Counted from the stretch's first letter, positions 7,338 to 15,846 are shown. The stretch is DNA of 37,227 bases from Bacteroidales bacterium (GCA_030611105.1 JAUWQL010000021.1:1-37227), one strand, 5' to 3'. Program-made: numbers and translations. The notes: generated by a model not told the origin, from the letters alone.

Positions 7338-8040
7338 AATATTATTATTAGTTTTCATTGTTTCACTGGGCTGTAACAAACATACTATGATCAATGATTT
7401 TGAATCGATTTCCAGAATGTATCATGGCAATGACTCTACACCTAATACTTTTATTAACGGAATTTATACATTCACATACGAAATTCCTGAAGATTCTATT
7501 ATAAATTTAAAAGGAAAAATAGAACATATTCAAGACGAATTAAAGAAGCCTCACGTTGTAAGCTCTCTTTGGTTTATGGATGATAGCAGATTTATCCAAA
7601 TAAGTAATCATAGCAAATTTGATACTATTCCGGACACAAGTATTAATATGAAATCAGGATATAGAAAAGGTATATATCATGTTGGAACATATAGGATGGT
7701 TCCAGATACTGTCAGAAATGAATTTGTAATAATTTTAGAATATATTAGAAATAACAGACATAAAGAAAATGAGGTATTTGATATTGAGAGTCGGTTTTAT
7801 GATAATAAAATTAGATTCGAAAAATTTTATCCATTAGCAGTTCGCGATAATGGATTAAATAAGAAATTAGATTTAGAAACACTCTATAGAGTTAAGCAAG
7901 TTTATGAGTATTTTCCTTGTTCAACTATTGTTTATGTTGACAAAAGAAATCTTTTGGTTGACATTCACAAAAGTGATAGCGGTTATGTGTTGGTAACAAA
8001 AGAAAAGGAAAGGAAAAGAATGAAAAGGAAAGGAAATTAA
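7297..8040 (+). CDS. Hypothetical lipoprotein, last gene of the YdjC unit
   Basis: The frame is open from 7249, but the first 16 codons lie in the coding region of the previous gene and look unnatural. ATG at 7297 gives a 26-residue leader ending in lipobox VSLGC. A TTG nearer the lipobox (about 7326, reading NTKILLLVFIVSLGC after the start) would give an even more typical lipoprotein signal. Either way the gene overlaps the upstream one (stop at 7337), implying translational coupling. The mature protein of about 220 residues is hydrophilic, with strand-rich central segments and a very basic end (KEKERKRMKRKGN). No family recognised. Confidence 0.75.
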   Translation: MELFLNIIQRLNTKILLLVFIVSLGCNKHTMINDFESISRMYHGNDSTPNTFINGIYTFTYEIPEDSIINLKGKIEHIQDELKKPHVVSSLWFMDDSRFIQISNHSKFDTIPDTSINMKSGYRKGIYHVGTYRMVPDTVRNEFVIILEYIRNNRHKENEVFDIESRFYDNKIRFEKFYPLAVRDNGLNKKLDLETLYRVKQVYEYFPCSTIVYVDKRNLLVDIHKSDSGYVLVTKEKERKRMKRKGN

Positions 8041-8090
8041 CCTAACGTAACCTGATGTAACGATAAAAAAAGCAACAAAATCAAATTGCT

Positions 8091-9017
8091 ATGCCTGATA
8101 AGTTTGAACCCACTTATTTAAAATTACACCGTAATGGTGAATTAAAAAAACGCGCTAATGAACTTTGGTCTATGTTAGAGCGTTGCCAGCTTTGTCCAAG
8201 AAACTGTCTTAAAAACAGGATAATAGGTGAAACAGGGATTTGTAAAGCTACTATAGAACTGGAAATTTCATCCTACAACCCCCATTTTGGAGAAGAAAGA
8301 CCTTTGGTGGGCACAAATGGTTCCGGAACAATCTTTTTCACTAATTGCGGATTACGATGTGTGTTTTGTATCAACTGGGAAATCAGTATTGGAGGAGATG
8401 GCCGTAAAAGCAGTATTGAAGAATTAGCAGGAATGATGCTGCGACTTCAGGAAATAGGATGCCATAATATAAATGTGGTAACACCAACACATTATATTCC
8501 ACATATCTTAAAAGCTCTGGATATAGCTGCCGGAAAAGGCTTGATGCTTCCATTAGTATATAATACTTGTGGTTGGGAGTGTAAAGAAATACTTCAGATA
8601 CTCGACGGAGTAGTTGATATTTACTTGCCGGATTTTAAATATTTTCATAGTGAGATGGCTGCAAAATATTCTGCTGAAGCATATAAATATCCTGAATATA
8701 CAAAAGCGGCCCTATTAGAAATGCATCGACAAGTTGGTGTAGCAAAACCAGCCGAGGATGGTATTATGTATAGAGGGTTAATGATACGGCATTTAGTTAT
8801 GCCAAATAATGTTAGTGGTACTAAGGAAGTTATTCATTGGATTGCAAATAATTTACCAAAGGATACTTATCTTAATATTATGGTTCAATACAGGCCGGAA
8901 TATAATGCCTGTCAGTATTCAAGTATAGCCCGGAGTTTAACAGGAAAAGAATATGCAGATGCGATAAACTGGGCAAAGGAAGTTGGACTTACAAATTTGG
9001 ATATTCAGGGATTTTAA
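8091..9017 (+). CDS. Radical SAM protein, PflX-type (PflA-activase-like)
   Basis: 308 residues. The radical SAM cluster motif CGLRCVFC (Cys86, Cys90, Cys93; CxxxCxxC) binds the [4Fe-4S]/SAM centre. Before it lies a second Cys set, CQLCPRNC (32-39) plus GETGICKA (Cys51), typical of the COG1313/PflX group rather than classical PflA. Later signature segments include VVTPTHYIPH and LPDFKYF. Members of this group are assumed to install glycyl radicals or modify unknown partners; no partner glycyl-radical enzyme is visible nearby. The gene lies 50 bp after the lipoprotein gene and may or may not share its transcript. Confidence 0.88.
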   Translation: MPDKFEPTYLKLHRNGELKKRANELWSMLERCQLCPRNCLKNRIIGETGICKATIELEISSYNPHFGEERPLVGTNGSGTIFFTNCGLRCVFCINWEISIGGDGRKSSIEELAGMMLRLQEIGCHNINVVTPTHYIPHILKALDIAAGKGLMLPLVYNTCGWECKEILQILDGVVDIYLPDFKYFHSEMAAKYSAEAYKYPEYTKAALLEMHRQVGVAKPAEDGIMYRGLMIRHLVMPNNVSGTKEVIHWIANNLPKDTYLNIMVQYRPEYNACQYSSIARSLTGKEYADAINWAKEVGLTNLDIQGF

Positions 9018-9036
9018 ACAAATCGTAATAAAAGGT

Positions 9037-9061
9037 CTAACAGGTTTTCAAAACCTGTTAG
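9037..9061. repeat. Perfect 12-bp inverted repeat after the radical SAM gene
   Basis: Arms CTAACAGGTTTT and AAAACCTGTTAG flank a single C. It sits 20 nt after the stop of the radical SAM gene. There is no T-run, so it is not a standard terminator, but it could protect the mRNA end. It shares its GTTTT-N-AAAAC centre with the hairpins at 25038-25073 and 25153-25181. Confidence 0.7.
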
Positions 9062-9115
9062 GCTTCATGTGTATTATGTCCTTACTAATTTAGATATTCA
9101 GGGATATCAATTATT

Positions 9116-9691
9116 TTATTCGTTAAAAGACAGGTTAATTTCTTTTCCCAATATGTTCTCAAGCAGGAATGAGTATTTCATTTGTTTACCGAAAGAAATT
9201 GCATCATTTAGCGAATATCCTTTTGATTGGACTAAATAAGCCATAAAAAAATATTTAACTCTTCCCCCACTCGCACAATGAATAAAGACTTTACCTTCAT
9301 GATTTGTTAAAGCCCCGGTCAATGTTTGTAGCGTTTCGGGATTATATGAATCGGGATAACTTACAGGAATTGAAATGTACTGTATTCCTATGTTATTCAG
9401 TAAATTTCCTTCGTTAAAAGCTGTTTTAGTAAACTTTTCATTTTCGCTATCAGTTCGGAGATTAATAAACAGCTTCACTCCTTCCGATTTAAGCCAGTTA
9501 ATGGCTTCCAAAGTTGGTTGTCCTCCAAAATAATAATTTCCTGATTTGTAGAAATTTTTGAATTCTTTAATAACTTCAACTGAATCTAATGTGTTAGCTT
9601 TTTCTTCCTGGTTTTGTTTAGCAACTATAATATTTGATGTTCCTAAAATGAACATTGTTGCTACTAATAATACATTTAAAGTTGATTTCAT
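9116..9691 (-). CDS. Exported phosphatase-like protein (DUF442/BLH-type, CX4R)
   Basis: 191 residues. A signal peptide (2-24, ending IIVAK) directs it to the periplasm. The core has GGQPTLEAINWLKSEG (56-71), an INLRT strand (76-80) and the P-loop HCASGGR (138-144) with Cys139 and Arg144. The loop has four residues between Cys and Arg, as in the DUF442 / beta-lactamase-hydrolase-like phosphatases (HCRSGxR type), rather than the five of classical tyrosine phosphatases. Members have been linked to sulfur metabolism or protein dephosphorylation, but the substrate here is unknown. It is convergent with the radical SAM gene. Confidence 0.75.
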   Translation of the reverse strand: MKSTLNVLLVATMFILGTSNIIVAKQNQEEKANTLDSVEVIKEFKNFYKSGNYYFGGQPTLEAINWLKSEGVKLFINLRTDSENEKFTKTAFNEGNLLNNIGIQYISIPVSYPDSYNPETLQTLTGALTNHEGKVFIHCASGGRVKYFFMAYLVQSKGYSLNDAISFGKQMKYSFLLENILGKEINLSFNE

Positions 9692-10036
9692 AAGGCTAAT
9701 TTGTTAATGAGTAATAATCTAATAATTAGAGTATGTCTATAAAGTCGGCTTTTTATTTAAATAGTCATCCGATGATTATATGGACAAACACTAATTAGTC
9801 AATATTAGTGAATATTAGCCATTTAAAACGTTAATACCTGTTAACGATTTGTGAATGTTTGTTAAGAGTACCTTTTTCAATCATTGTTTGTTTGCTGCAT
9901 CCTATTTTATACTGTCAAGTATTTAATTGAATAAAAACTTGACAAGAGTTTTGATATTTCATAACTTTATAGATATATAATTTTAGTTTTCAGGATAGAA
10001 CTTAGAGTATTAATGTTTAATTCAAAAGGTTAGCTT
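9692..10036. other. Divergent intergenic region with an inverted repeat
   Basis: About 345 bp between the exported phosphatase-like gene (minus) and the small basic protein gene (plus). It contains an inverted repeat with 8-bp arms, TGTCAAGT at 9913-9920 and ACTTGACA at 9937-9944; the right arm overlaps the -33 box of the next promoter, so it could be an operator. A looser pair, CACTAAT / ATTAGTG, lies near 9790-9812. No other gene is seen. Confidence 0.45.
9939..9969 (+). promoter_or_regulatory. Promoter of the small basic protein gene
   Basis: TTG (9939-9941), 20 nt, then TAACTTTA (9962-9969), one mismatch from TAnnTTTG. The sequence also reads TTGACA-N17-TAACTT. A start site near 9975 would give a leader of about 60 nt to the ATG at 10037. 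Confidence 0.5.
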
Positions 10037-10189
10037 ATGTCACACGAAAAAACAATCAACGACGGTAAAAAAAAGAAATCACCGTTAAAAAAGTTAAAAG
10101 AAAGAAGAGCCGAGAGAAAGGCTAAACGTGCAGAAGCAAAACATCATCGAAAACCCAGACATAAAAAATCTGGCATGGAAGTAACTTAA
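10037..10189 (+). CDS. Small highly basic protein (50 aa)
   Basis: A 50-residue ORF, MSHEKTINDGKKKKSPLKK then an Arg/Lys/Ala-rich helix (RRAERKAKRAEAK) and HHRKPRHKKSG. Roughly half the residues are Lys, Arg or His, so it probably binds nucleic acid or the ribosome. A good promoter lies upstream and a strong terminator 7 nt downstream, which supports a real single-gene transcript. No family recognised. Confidence 0.7.
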   Translation: MSHEKTINDGKKKKSPLKKLKERRAERKAKRAEAKHHRKPRHKKSGMEVT

Positions 10190-10195
10190 AAAATA

Positions 10196-10224
10196 AATCC
10201 CGGAGAAATCCGGGATTTGTTTTT
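10196..10224 (+). terminator. Rho-independent terminator with GAAA tetraloop
   Basis: A 9-bp perfect stem (AATCCCGGA / TCCGGGATT) capped by a GAAA loop, followed by TG and five T. It ends the small basic protein transcript and separates it from the convergent apgM gene. Confidence 0.85.
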
Positions 10225-10246
10225 AAATGAGTTATATTTTTACATT

Positions 10247-11449
10247 TTATTTTCTCAATAATGCTTTTATAAATTCATCGCCTTTTAGCAATCCATAAAA
10301 GCCATTTTTAGTTGTTTCTTCATCATAGCTAACAACGTTGTCAGGCAGCTCGCCAGGATGATAAATTATAAATGGAACAGGATCGTGAGTATGAGTTTTT
10401 AACTCACAAGGCGTAGGATGATCTGGTATTAAAGCAATTGCTACATCTTCTTCCATTTTATCCGTTTCTTCCATAATATATTTTACAACTCTTTGATCAA
10501 GATATTCAATGGTTTTTTTCTTTAATTCGTAATCTCCTTCATGACCAGCTTCATCGCTTGCCTCAATATGCAGATAAACTAAATCAACTTCTTTTAATAC
10601 ATCAACTGCAGCCTTTGCTTTACCTTCATAATTAGTATCGTACAAACCAGTTGAGCCTTCAACTTTAACTGCTTTCATCCCAGCATATTTCCCTATTCCA
10701 TATAATAAATCAACAGCCGAAATCATTGCACCGGAAATCCCGTATAATTTTTGCAAAGTATCCATATCAGGTTTATTACCTGGCGACCACGGCCAAATAG
10801 AATTAGCAGGATCTTTTCCTTCAGAAACTCTTTTCTTATTAACTGGATGATCATTCAAAATTTCCTGTGATCTTAAAATTAAGTTATTTAAAAGATCAGC
10901 TGTTGTATCATCACTATCTTGAGCCTTAATTAAAACATCTCTGAAAGGAGTTCCCGGAACATCATGTGGAGGTGTACAATCAATGTTCGTTTTCCCATTC
11001 TTAATTACTAAAAGATGACGATAACTTACTCCCGGATAAAATTTAATTTCATCTGTTTCTAATTTTTCCCGGAGAGTTTTCATTAACTCATGAGCTTCTT
11101 CGTTACTAATATGCCCGGCCGAGTGATTCTTAATTTTTTCATCTTCAATACAAATAAGATTACATCTCATTGCCATGTCATTATCATCTAATTCAATTCC
11201 CATGCTGGCAGCTTCGAGCACACCCCTTCCCTGGTAAACTTTTTTAACATCGTATCCTAAAACAGCCATGTTTGCAATTTCACTTCCGGGAGGCATATCT
11301 TTGGGAACAGTAATTAATTTCCCGCATCTGCCCTTTTTACAAAGTTTGTCAATGTATGGAGTGTTTGCAGCCATTAATGGAGTTTTATTTCCAAACTCTT
11401 TAATTGGATAATCTGCCATTCCATCACCAAGTATTATTATGTGTTTCAT
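10247..11449 (-). CDS. apgM: ApgM-type 2,3-bisphosphoglycerate-independent phosphomutase; candidate homoserine kinase
   Basis: 400 residues, the length of the archaeal-type cofactor-independent phosphoglycerate mutase family in the alkaline phosphatase superfamily. Metal-site and nucleophile motifs: LGDGMADYP (Asp9) and MPPGSEIANM (Ser56); late metal ligands lie in the HIEASDEAGHEGD region and PDHPTP. In Bacteroides the same protein sits between thrA and thrC and is widely suggested to replace homoserine kinase. Here it follows thrC by 50 bp on the same strand, which supports the same role: ATP-dependent phosphorylation of homoserine before threonine synthase. No thrA or canonical thrB is in the window. 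Confidence 0.88.
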   Translation of the reverse strand: MKHIIILGDGMADYPIKEFGNKTPLMAANTPYIDKLCKKGRCGKLITVPKDMPPGSEIANMAVLGYDVKKVYQGRGVLEAASMGIELDDNDMAMRCNLICIEDEKIKNHSAGHISNEEAHELMKTLREKLETDEIKFYPGVSYRHLLVIKNGKTNIDCTPPHDVPGTPFRDVLIKAQDSDDTTADLLNNLILRSQEILNDHPVNKKRVSEGKDPANSIWPWSPGNKPDMDTLQKLYGISGAMISAVDLLYGIGKYAGMKAVKVEGSTGLYDTNYEGKAKAAVDVLKEVDLVYLHIEASDEAGHEGDYELKKKTIEYLDQRVVKYIMEETDKMEEDVAIALIPDHPTPCELKTHTHDPVPFIIYHPGELPDNVVSYDEETTKNGFYGLLKGDEFIKALLRK

Positions 11450-11499
11450 TTGTTTTGAAATTTGTTATTTGAAATTTGATTCTAACTAACTAACAATTA

Positions 11500-12858
11500 T
11501 TATTTGTAGTTGTTTATCAAATAATCTTTAAAATCTGAATAATTGTTGTCGAGATTATCAAAAAATTCTTCTTTTGTTTCCAGACCTTCCAGGCTTGCCG
11601 GTAATTCGGGATCAAATTTAAGGATCTCAACTATTTGAGCAGGAAATTTTGCCGGATGAGCTGTTTCCAAAGAAATACACAATTGATCTTTATCTACATT
11701 ATATTCTTTGCAATATTCCATTAACCCTTTCCATCCTACTGATCCATGCGGTTCCAGAAGCAATTTATGACTATCATAGGATTCTTTAATCGTTTCCTTA
11801 GTTTCCTTATCAGAAATACTTATAGAATAAATGTCATTACGCATTTTTACCATATCAGGAACCTGAGATATCTCTCCTTTTTCGTTCATAATGCCATCAT
11901 ATAAAGCAACTAAACGCGACAAATTGCTTGGATGACCAACGTTCATTGCACTTGACAGACAGTTTTTTGAAGGCTCTATTTTACTATAATTGCCGGTATT
12001 TAAAAAGCTTGTGAACTCATCATTTTCGTTTACTGATATTATAAACTTTTTAATGGGTAATCCCATGTGCTTAGCAAAAACCCCACCCATCATATCACCA
12101 AAATTACCTGATGGAACAGAAAAAATTACATCATCATTTTCTTTTCTTAATCTTGAAAAAGAATAAAAGTAATATACAATTTGCGGAATTAACCTCCCTA
12201 TATTAATTGAATTAGCCGAAGAAAGATCAAGATAATCCAAATCAGAATCTGCAAATGCTTCTTTAACCAACGCCTGGCAATCGTCAAATTTTCCCTTTAT
12301 CGAAATTATTTGAATGTTTTTACCTAAGGTTGTCATCTGCTTACGTTGACGATCGGTAACTTCATTATCAGGAAATAACACCAAAACCTTTATATTATCG
12401 AGATCATAAAAAGCATTTGCTATTGCACTTCCTGTATCGCCTGATGTTGCTGTAAGAATTAAAAGTTTTCTTTTTTTCTTTTTAATGTAATATTGCATGA
12501 GTCGGCCCATCATTCTTGCTGCAAAATCTTTAAATGATGCAGTCGGACCCTGATCAAGTCGCATTACGTATTTGTTTTCAACGACTTTTTCCAATGGAAC
12601 GGGATAATTATAAGCATCTTTGACCAATGCTAATAATTCATTATCATTTATTTGCCCCACAAGAAATTTCCGGGCTACTTCGAATGCTATTTCGTAGTAC
12701 TCTTTTTGCGAGAAACTGCTAATTTCTTCTTTTGTAAATACAGGTATTTCTTTCGGCATATATAGCCCTTTATCCGGAGCTATTCCTTTTAGCAAAGCTT
12801 CACTAAAAGTTACTTCATCAGCAATTAAATTAGTTGAATAGAATTTTATTGGTTCCAT
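11500..12858 (-). CDS. thrC: Threonine synthase
   Basis: 452 residues, PLP fold type II, converting O-phosphohomoserine to threonine. The PLP lysine is Lys110 in GPTASFKDFA, followed by ARMMGR. TATSGDTGSAIANAF is the phosphate-binding loop, and VPSGNFGDMMGG is the later cofactor loop. Length and the N-terminal segment (FYSTNL, SEALLKGIAPDKGLYMP) match long bacterial ThrC. It is 12 bp downstream of the aminotransferase gene and 50 bp upstream of apgM, so the three probably form one operon. Confidence 0.95.
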   Translation of the reverse strand: MEPIKFYSTNLIADEVTFSEALLKGIAPDKGLYMPKEIPVFTKEEISSFSQKEYYEIAFEVARKFLVGQINDNELLALVKDAYNYPVPLEKVVENKYVMRLDQGPTASFKDFAARMMGRLMQYYIKKKKRKLLILTATSGDTGSAIANAFYDLDNIKVLVLFPDNEVTDRQRKQMTTLGKNIQIISIKGKFDDCQALVKEAFADSDLDYLDLSSANSINIGRLIPQIVYYFYSFSRLRKENDDVIFSVPSGNFGDMMGGVFAKHMGLPIKKFIISVNENDEFTSFLNTGNYSKIEPSKNCLSSAMNVGHPSNLSRLVALYDGIMNEKGEISQVPDMVKMRNDIYSISISDKETKETIKESYDSHKLLLEPHGSVGWKGLMEYCKEYNVDKDQLCISLETAHPAKFPAQIVEILKFDPELPASLEGLETKEEFFDNLDNNYSDFKDYLINNYK

Positions 12859-12870
12859 TTTATTAATAAT

Positions 12871-14091
12871 TTATAATTGATCTTTTATACATTTGGCAAG
12901 TCGTTTAATAGCTTCTGTAAGTTGTTCCTGTGAACAAAAAGAGAAATTTAATCGCATATTATTTCTTGCATGATTTTCACCAAAAAACTGACTTCCGGGC
13001 ACAAATGCAACTTTATATTTTATGGCTTCAAAAAATAATTTATCAGTATCAATCTTATCGGGCAATGTTAACCATAAAAACAAACCACCTTCGGGTTTAG
13101 TCCATGTTATACCGGTATCTTCAGGGAAATATTCTTTAAGGGTATTTAGAAAACCAGTAAGTTTTTCTCTGTAATATTTAATAGATTTTTTAATATGATT
13201 ATCATAATTCATATCTTCAAGAAAAGCAGTACAAAGATCCTGGTTATATTTAGGGGTATTTAAAATATTTCCTTCTTTAATGTAAGTCATTTTCTCGATT
13301 ACTTCTTTGTTTCCGATATTAAAACCAACACGCATACCGGGACAAAATATTTTTGAGAATGTGTATAATCCAATAACATTTTCGCCACCACGTTTTTGGT
13401 CGAGACTGAATATAGAAGGAATTGTTTCTCCGGAATATCTTAAATCTCTATACGGACTATCTTCAATAATAGGAATATCATATTCATAACTTAAATCCAG
13501 AAGCGCTTCCCTTTTCTCAAAAGACATTGTAATTCCTGTGGGATTCTGGAAATCAGGTACAACATATATAAACTTTGGTTTTTGCCCTGTTTTTTGTAAT
13601 TCTACAATTTTTTGTCTGAATCCATCAATATCAGAACCATCTCCTTGAATATCAATACCAACAAATTTTGGATTTTGCATTTGAAAGGCAACTATTGCCC
13701 CTGCAAAGGTTGGCCTGTCTACTAAAACAATATCATCCGGGTTAAGAAAAAGCCTTCCAACTATATCTAAACTATGTTGTCCTGACGTAGTTATAAGAAT
13801 GTTTTCGACATTTACGTTTATATTGTCCCGCTTTAAATAATTAATAATTGCTTTTATTAATGCTGGTTCGCCGGGTATAGCGGAGTATTGCATAATTTTA
13901 TCAATATCGCTATTTAAGTATTTCTCGGAAGCAATTCTAAATTCTGATTTCTGGAATATATCGGGTGAAGGTAAACCTCCGGCTAAAGATATTATTTCGG
14001 GATCGGCAAGATATTTCAGTGTTTTGCCAATAGGATAACCTTCATAATCTTTAATATTATCAGAATATCTGGAATACCAATTCTTATTCAT
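12871..14091 (-). CDS. PLP-dependent aminotransferase, class I/II (2-aminoadipate/aromatic type)
   Basis: 406 residues with the fold-I aminotransferase pattern: SLAGGLPSPDIF (35-46), TTSGQHSLDIVGR (101-113), PDFQNPTGITM (179-189), and the PLP lysine Lys247 in YTFSKIFCPGMRVGF. This subgroup, related to LysN/Aro8 and to MocR C-terminal domains, transfers amino groups among 2-oxoacids such as 2-oxoadipate, aromatic or branched-chain ones. No DNA-binding domain is present. The gene is immediately upstream of thrC (12 bp gap), pointing to aspartate/threonine-family or branched-chain amino-acid metabolism, though the exact substrate cannot be read from sequence. Confidence 0.88.
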   Translation of the reverse strand: MNKNWYSRYSDNIKDYEGYPIGKTLKYLADPEIISLAGGLPSPDIFQKSEFRIASEKYLNSDIDKIMQYSAIPGEPALIKAIINYLKRDNINVNVENILITTSGQHSLDIVGRLFLNPDDIVLVDRPTFAGAIVAFQMQNPKFVGIDIQGDGSDIDGFRQKIVELQKTGQKPKFIYVVPDFQNPTGITMSFEKREALLDLSYEYDIPIIEDSPYRDLRYSGETIPSIFSLDQKRGGENVIGLYTFSKIFCPGMRVGFNIGNKEVIEKMTYIKEGNILNTPKYNQDLCTAFLEDMNYDNHIKKSIKYYREKLTGFLNTLKEYFPEDTGITWTKPEGGLFLWLTLPDKIDTDKLFFEAIKYKVAFVPGSQFFGENHARNNMRLNFSFCSQEQLTEAIKRLAKCIKDQL

Positions 14092-14139
14092 AGTCTCTAG
14101 TTTTTAAAAATAGAAGATGTCTCAAATGACAAGAATTTA

Positions 14140-14246
14140 TTAACCGCAAAGAGCGCAATGTCCCGATAATTATCGGGATTCGCAATGATCGCAAAGTATT
14201 TCCCTAAATTTAAACTTTGCGTTCTTTGCGCATACTTAGCGGTTAA
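14140..14246. repeat. Long imperfect hairpin repeat (CGCAAAG type)
   Basis: Ends TTAACCGC and GCGGTTAA are complementary, with further pairing between CGCAAAGAGCGCAA and CTTTGCGTTCTTTGCG. It holds an 18-nt perfect palindrome at 14161-14178. A related CGCAAAG-rich hairpin lies at 31809-31885, so this is a dispersed intergenic element. It separates the unknown 414-aa gene from the aminotransferase gene. Confidence 0.7.
14161..14178. repeat. Perfect 18-nt palindrome
   Basis: TCCCGATAATTATCGGGA, arms of nine with no spacer, nested in the larger hairpin repeat at 14140-14246. Confidence 0.75.
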
Positions 14247-14276
14247 AAATACTTATGAGGCAACTCCAATTAAAAA

Positions 14277-15521
14277 TTAATATGAAGTTTTACCAAAAAC
14301 AGGTTTAATACCTTTTTTCATCATTTCTATACCATCTCTTGATGCCTGGAGTGCTTTATAAAATATTACATCACCAATTTGTTCAGCTGCTGCAACTCTT
14401 TCTTCGTCAGAAAGAAAATATGCTCCCATAGTGTCCATCTCACGTGCAGTTCCATCACTTTCATATTTATAAGTCATGTTGGTACCGCTTTCCAAAACTT
14501 TATAAGCATGATTTGTCCAGTTGAAATTTGGCATACCTAAATCAGGATTAATATAAATATGAGCTGCAAGGCTAATACCTTTTATTCCACTTTCATCAAG
14601 CTCTTTTGCACATTGAATAAATGTTTCGGCAGTAGTACCGTTTCCAATGTTTATTTCATAAATTGGCGAAGTATTATCATCACGGATATATTCACTAATA
14701 ATATTCAATAACATCCTGAATTGCATTAAATTTTGAGTAGCAAGAAGCATCGAAACTTTAAAATTAAGATTTGGAATATTTCTACCGAAATAACATGCTG
14801 CTATAATAGTACTCCAACTTGGATTTAAGAAAAAATCTGCTCCGTTTTCTTTCGCAGTCCGGGCAATACCATCAAGATAAAATACATGGTTATTATTTGC
14901 TACTTCAATTCCTCCAAAATTTCCAAACGGAGTACCCTGATTTTTAAGAATAAGGCTTGAAAGGCCATCTCCAAGAGATGCTCTGTCGAATTTCTCACCT
15001 GTAACTTTTTCAAGTTCAACAAATCTGGTTTCTGGATGAGGAATACCAATTAAGTTTGTGCTACAAAATTTAGAAGTTTGCATTATATTCTCAGTCATAG
15101 CTAATGTTGCCATTAAATCACCACTATACACATAATGATCTGTTAAAGCAACAACCGAAATCATTTCGGCAGGAACGAAACTTGGCTCATCATTAATAGA
15201 TGTTTTAGCCATTCTTTTCATGCACTGATGTGTTACTTTGGCACCTTGAAATCCTGAAACCTGGCTAGTAGCAATTCCCTTATTTGGATCATAAGTAACA
15301 CCAATTTTCTTTTCATAATCAGAAACTTTTGGAATCATTTTAACCAGTTTCTCTGCATCTTCAAGCATTTCGCCATAACCTTTATTTACAAGAATATTTT
15401 TTCTTGTTTCGTAATTGCGCATTTTGGCAATGGTTGAATCAATATGCTTGGTTCCTCCGTGAAACTCAAGTAAAGCATCAATTGCTTTTAAATCAGTGTT
15501 AGATAATAATTTGTACTTCAT
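14277..15521 (-). CDS. Conserved-looking protein of unknown function (414 aa)
   Basis: A full-length soluble protein without signal peptide or membrane segment. It has enzyme-like conserved-looking stretches: EFHGGTKHID (18-27), SQVSGFQGAKVTHQCMKRMAK (around 87-107), PSWSTIIAACYFGRN, EINIGNGTTAETF and GISLAAHIYINPDLGMP. The strand/helix alternation and Gly-rich loops suggest a TIM-barrel-like enzyme, but I recognise no family. A good promoter lies 56 bp upstream. The aminotransferase/thrC/apgM genes follow on the same strand after 185 bp containing a repeat, so cotranscription is possible but uncertain. A role in amino-acid metabolism is a guess from position only. Confidence 0.75.
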   Translation of the reverse strand: MKYKLLSNTDLKAIDALLEFHGGTKHIDSTIAKMRNYETRKNILVNKGYGEMLEDAEKLVKMIPKVSDYEKKIGVTYDPNKGIATSQVSGFQGAKVTHQCMKRMAKTSINDEPSFVPAEMISVVALTDHYVYSGDLMATLAMTENIMQTSKFCSTNLIGIPHPETRFVELEKVTGEKFDRASLGDGLSSLILKNQGTPFGNFGGIEVANNNHVFYLDGIARTAKENGADFFLNPSWSTIIAACYFGRNIPNLNFKVSMLLATQNLMQFRMLLNIISEYIRDDNTSPIYEINIGNGTTAETFIQCAKELDESGIKGISLAAHIYINPDLGMPNFNWTNHAYKVLESGTNMTYKYESDGTAREMDTMGAYFLSDEERVAAAEQIGDVIFYKALQASRDGIEMMKKGIKPVFGKTSY

Positions 15522-15576
15522 GATTGTAGTTTTTAAATTGTATTTTAGGATTAATTAATTTATGATTTTCAAAGCA

Positions 15577-15608
15577 TAAACTTATCAATAATCTACGTAA
15601 ATATCAAA
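15577..15608 (-). promoter_or_regulatory. Promoter of the unknown 414-aa gene
   Basis: Minus strand: TTTG (15608-15605), 20 nt, TAAGTTTA (15584-15577), one mismatch from TAnnTTTG. Distance to the ATG at 15521 is 55 nt. Confidence 0.5.
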
Positions 15609-15683
15609 TTCTGATTGCACATCAATACCTTAAAATACGTTTTGCTTATGAATTGTTACTTAGGATGTGATTGTTTACCTGGT

Positions 15684-15846
15684 TTGTAATCAAATTACAA
15701 TGAACTACATAAAATACTTGGAATTTCAAATTATTTTTTAATAAGTTATTGGATATTCTTTTATTAAAAATTAAATGAAAGACTTATGATTCAAAAGTTT
15801 TGAATCTCAATTTTTTGTTTAACCTTGTGCTGTGAAACATTTCACA
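15684..15846. promoter_or_regulatory. Cluster of three palindromes in a divergent intergenic region
   Basis: Within the 560-bp gap between the unknown gene (minus) and the OmpA gene (plus) lie three different inverted repeats: TTGTAAT-CAA-ATTACAA (15684-15700), GATTCAAAA-G-TTTTGAATC (15788-15806) and TGTGAAA-CA-TTTCACA (15831-15846). None is followed by a T-run, so they are better candidates for operators than terminators. Further on, TAAATAGTTG occurs twice (15917 and 15948), spaced 31 bp. Confidence 0.45.

Noticed and set aside
14140-14246. CRISPR-like repeat
   Set aside because: CGCAAAG units are irregularly spaced and form a hairpin, with no equal-length spacers.
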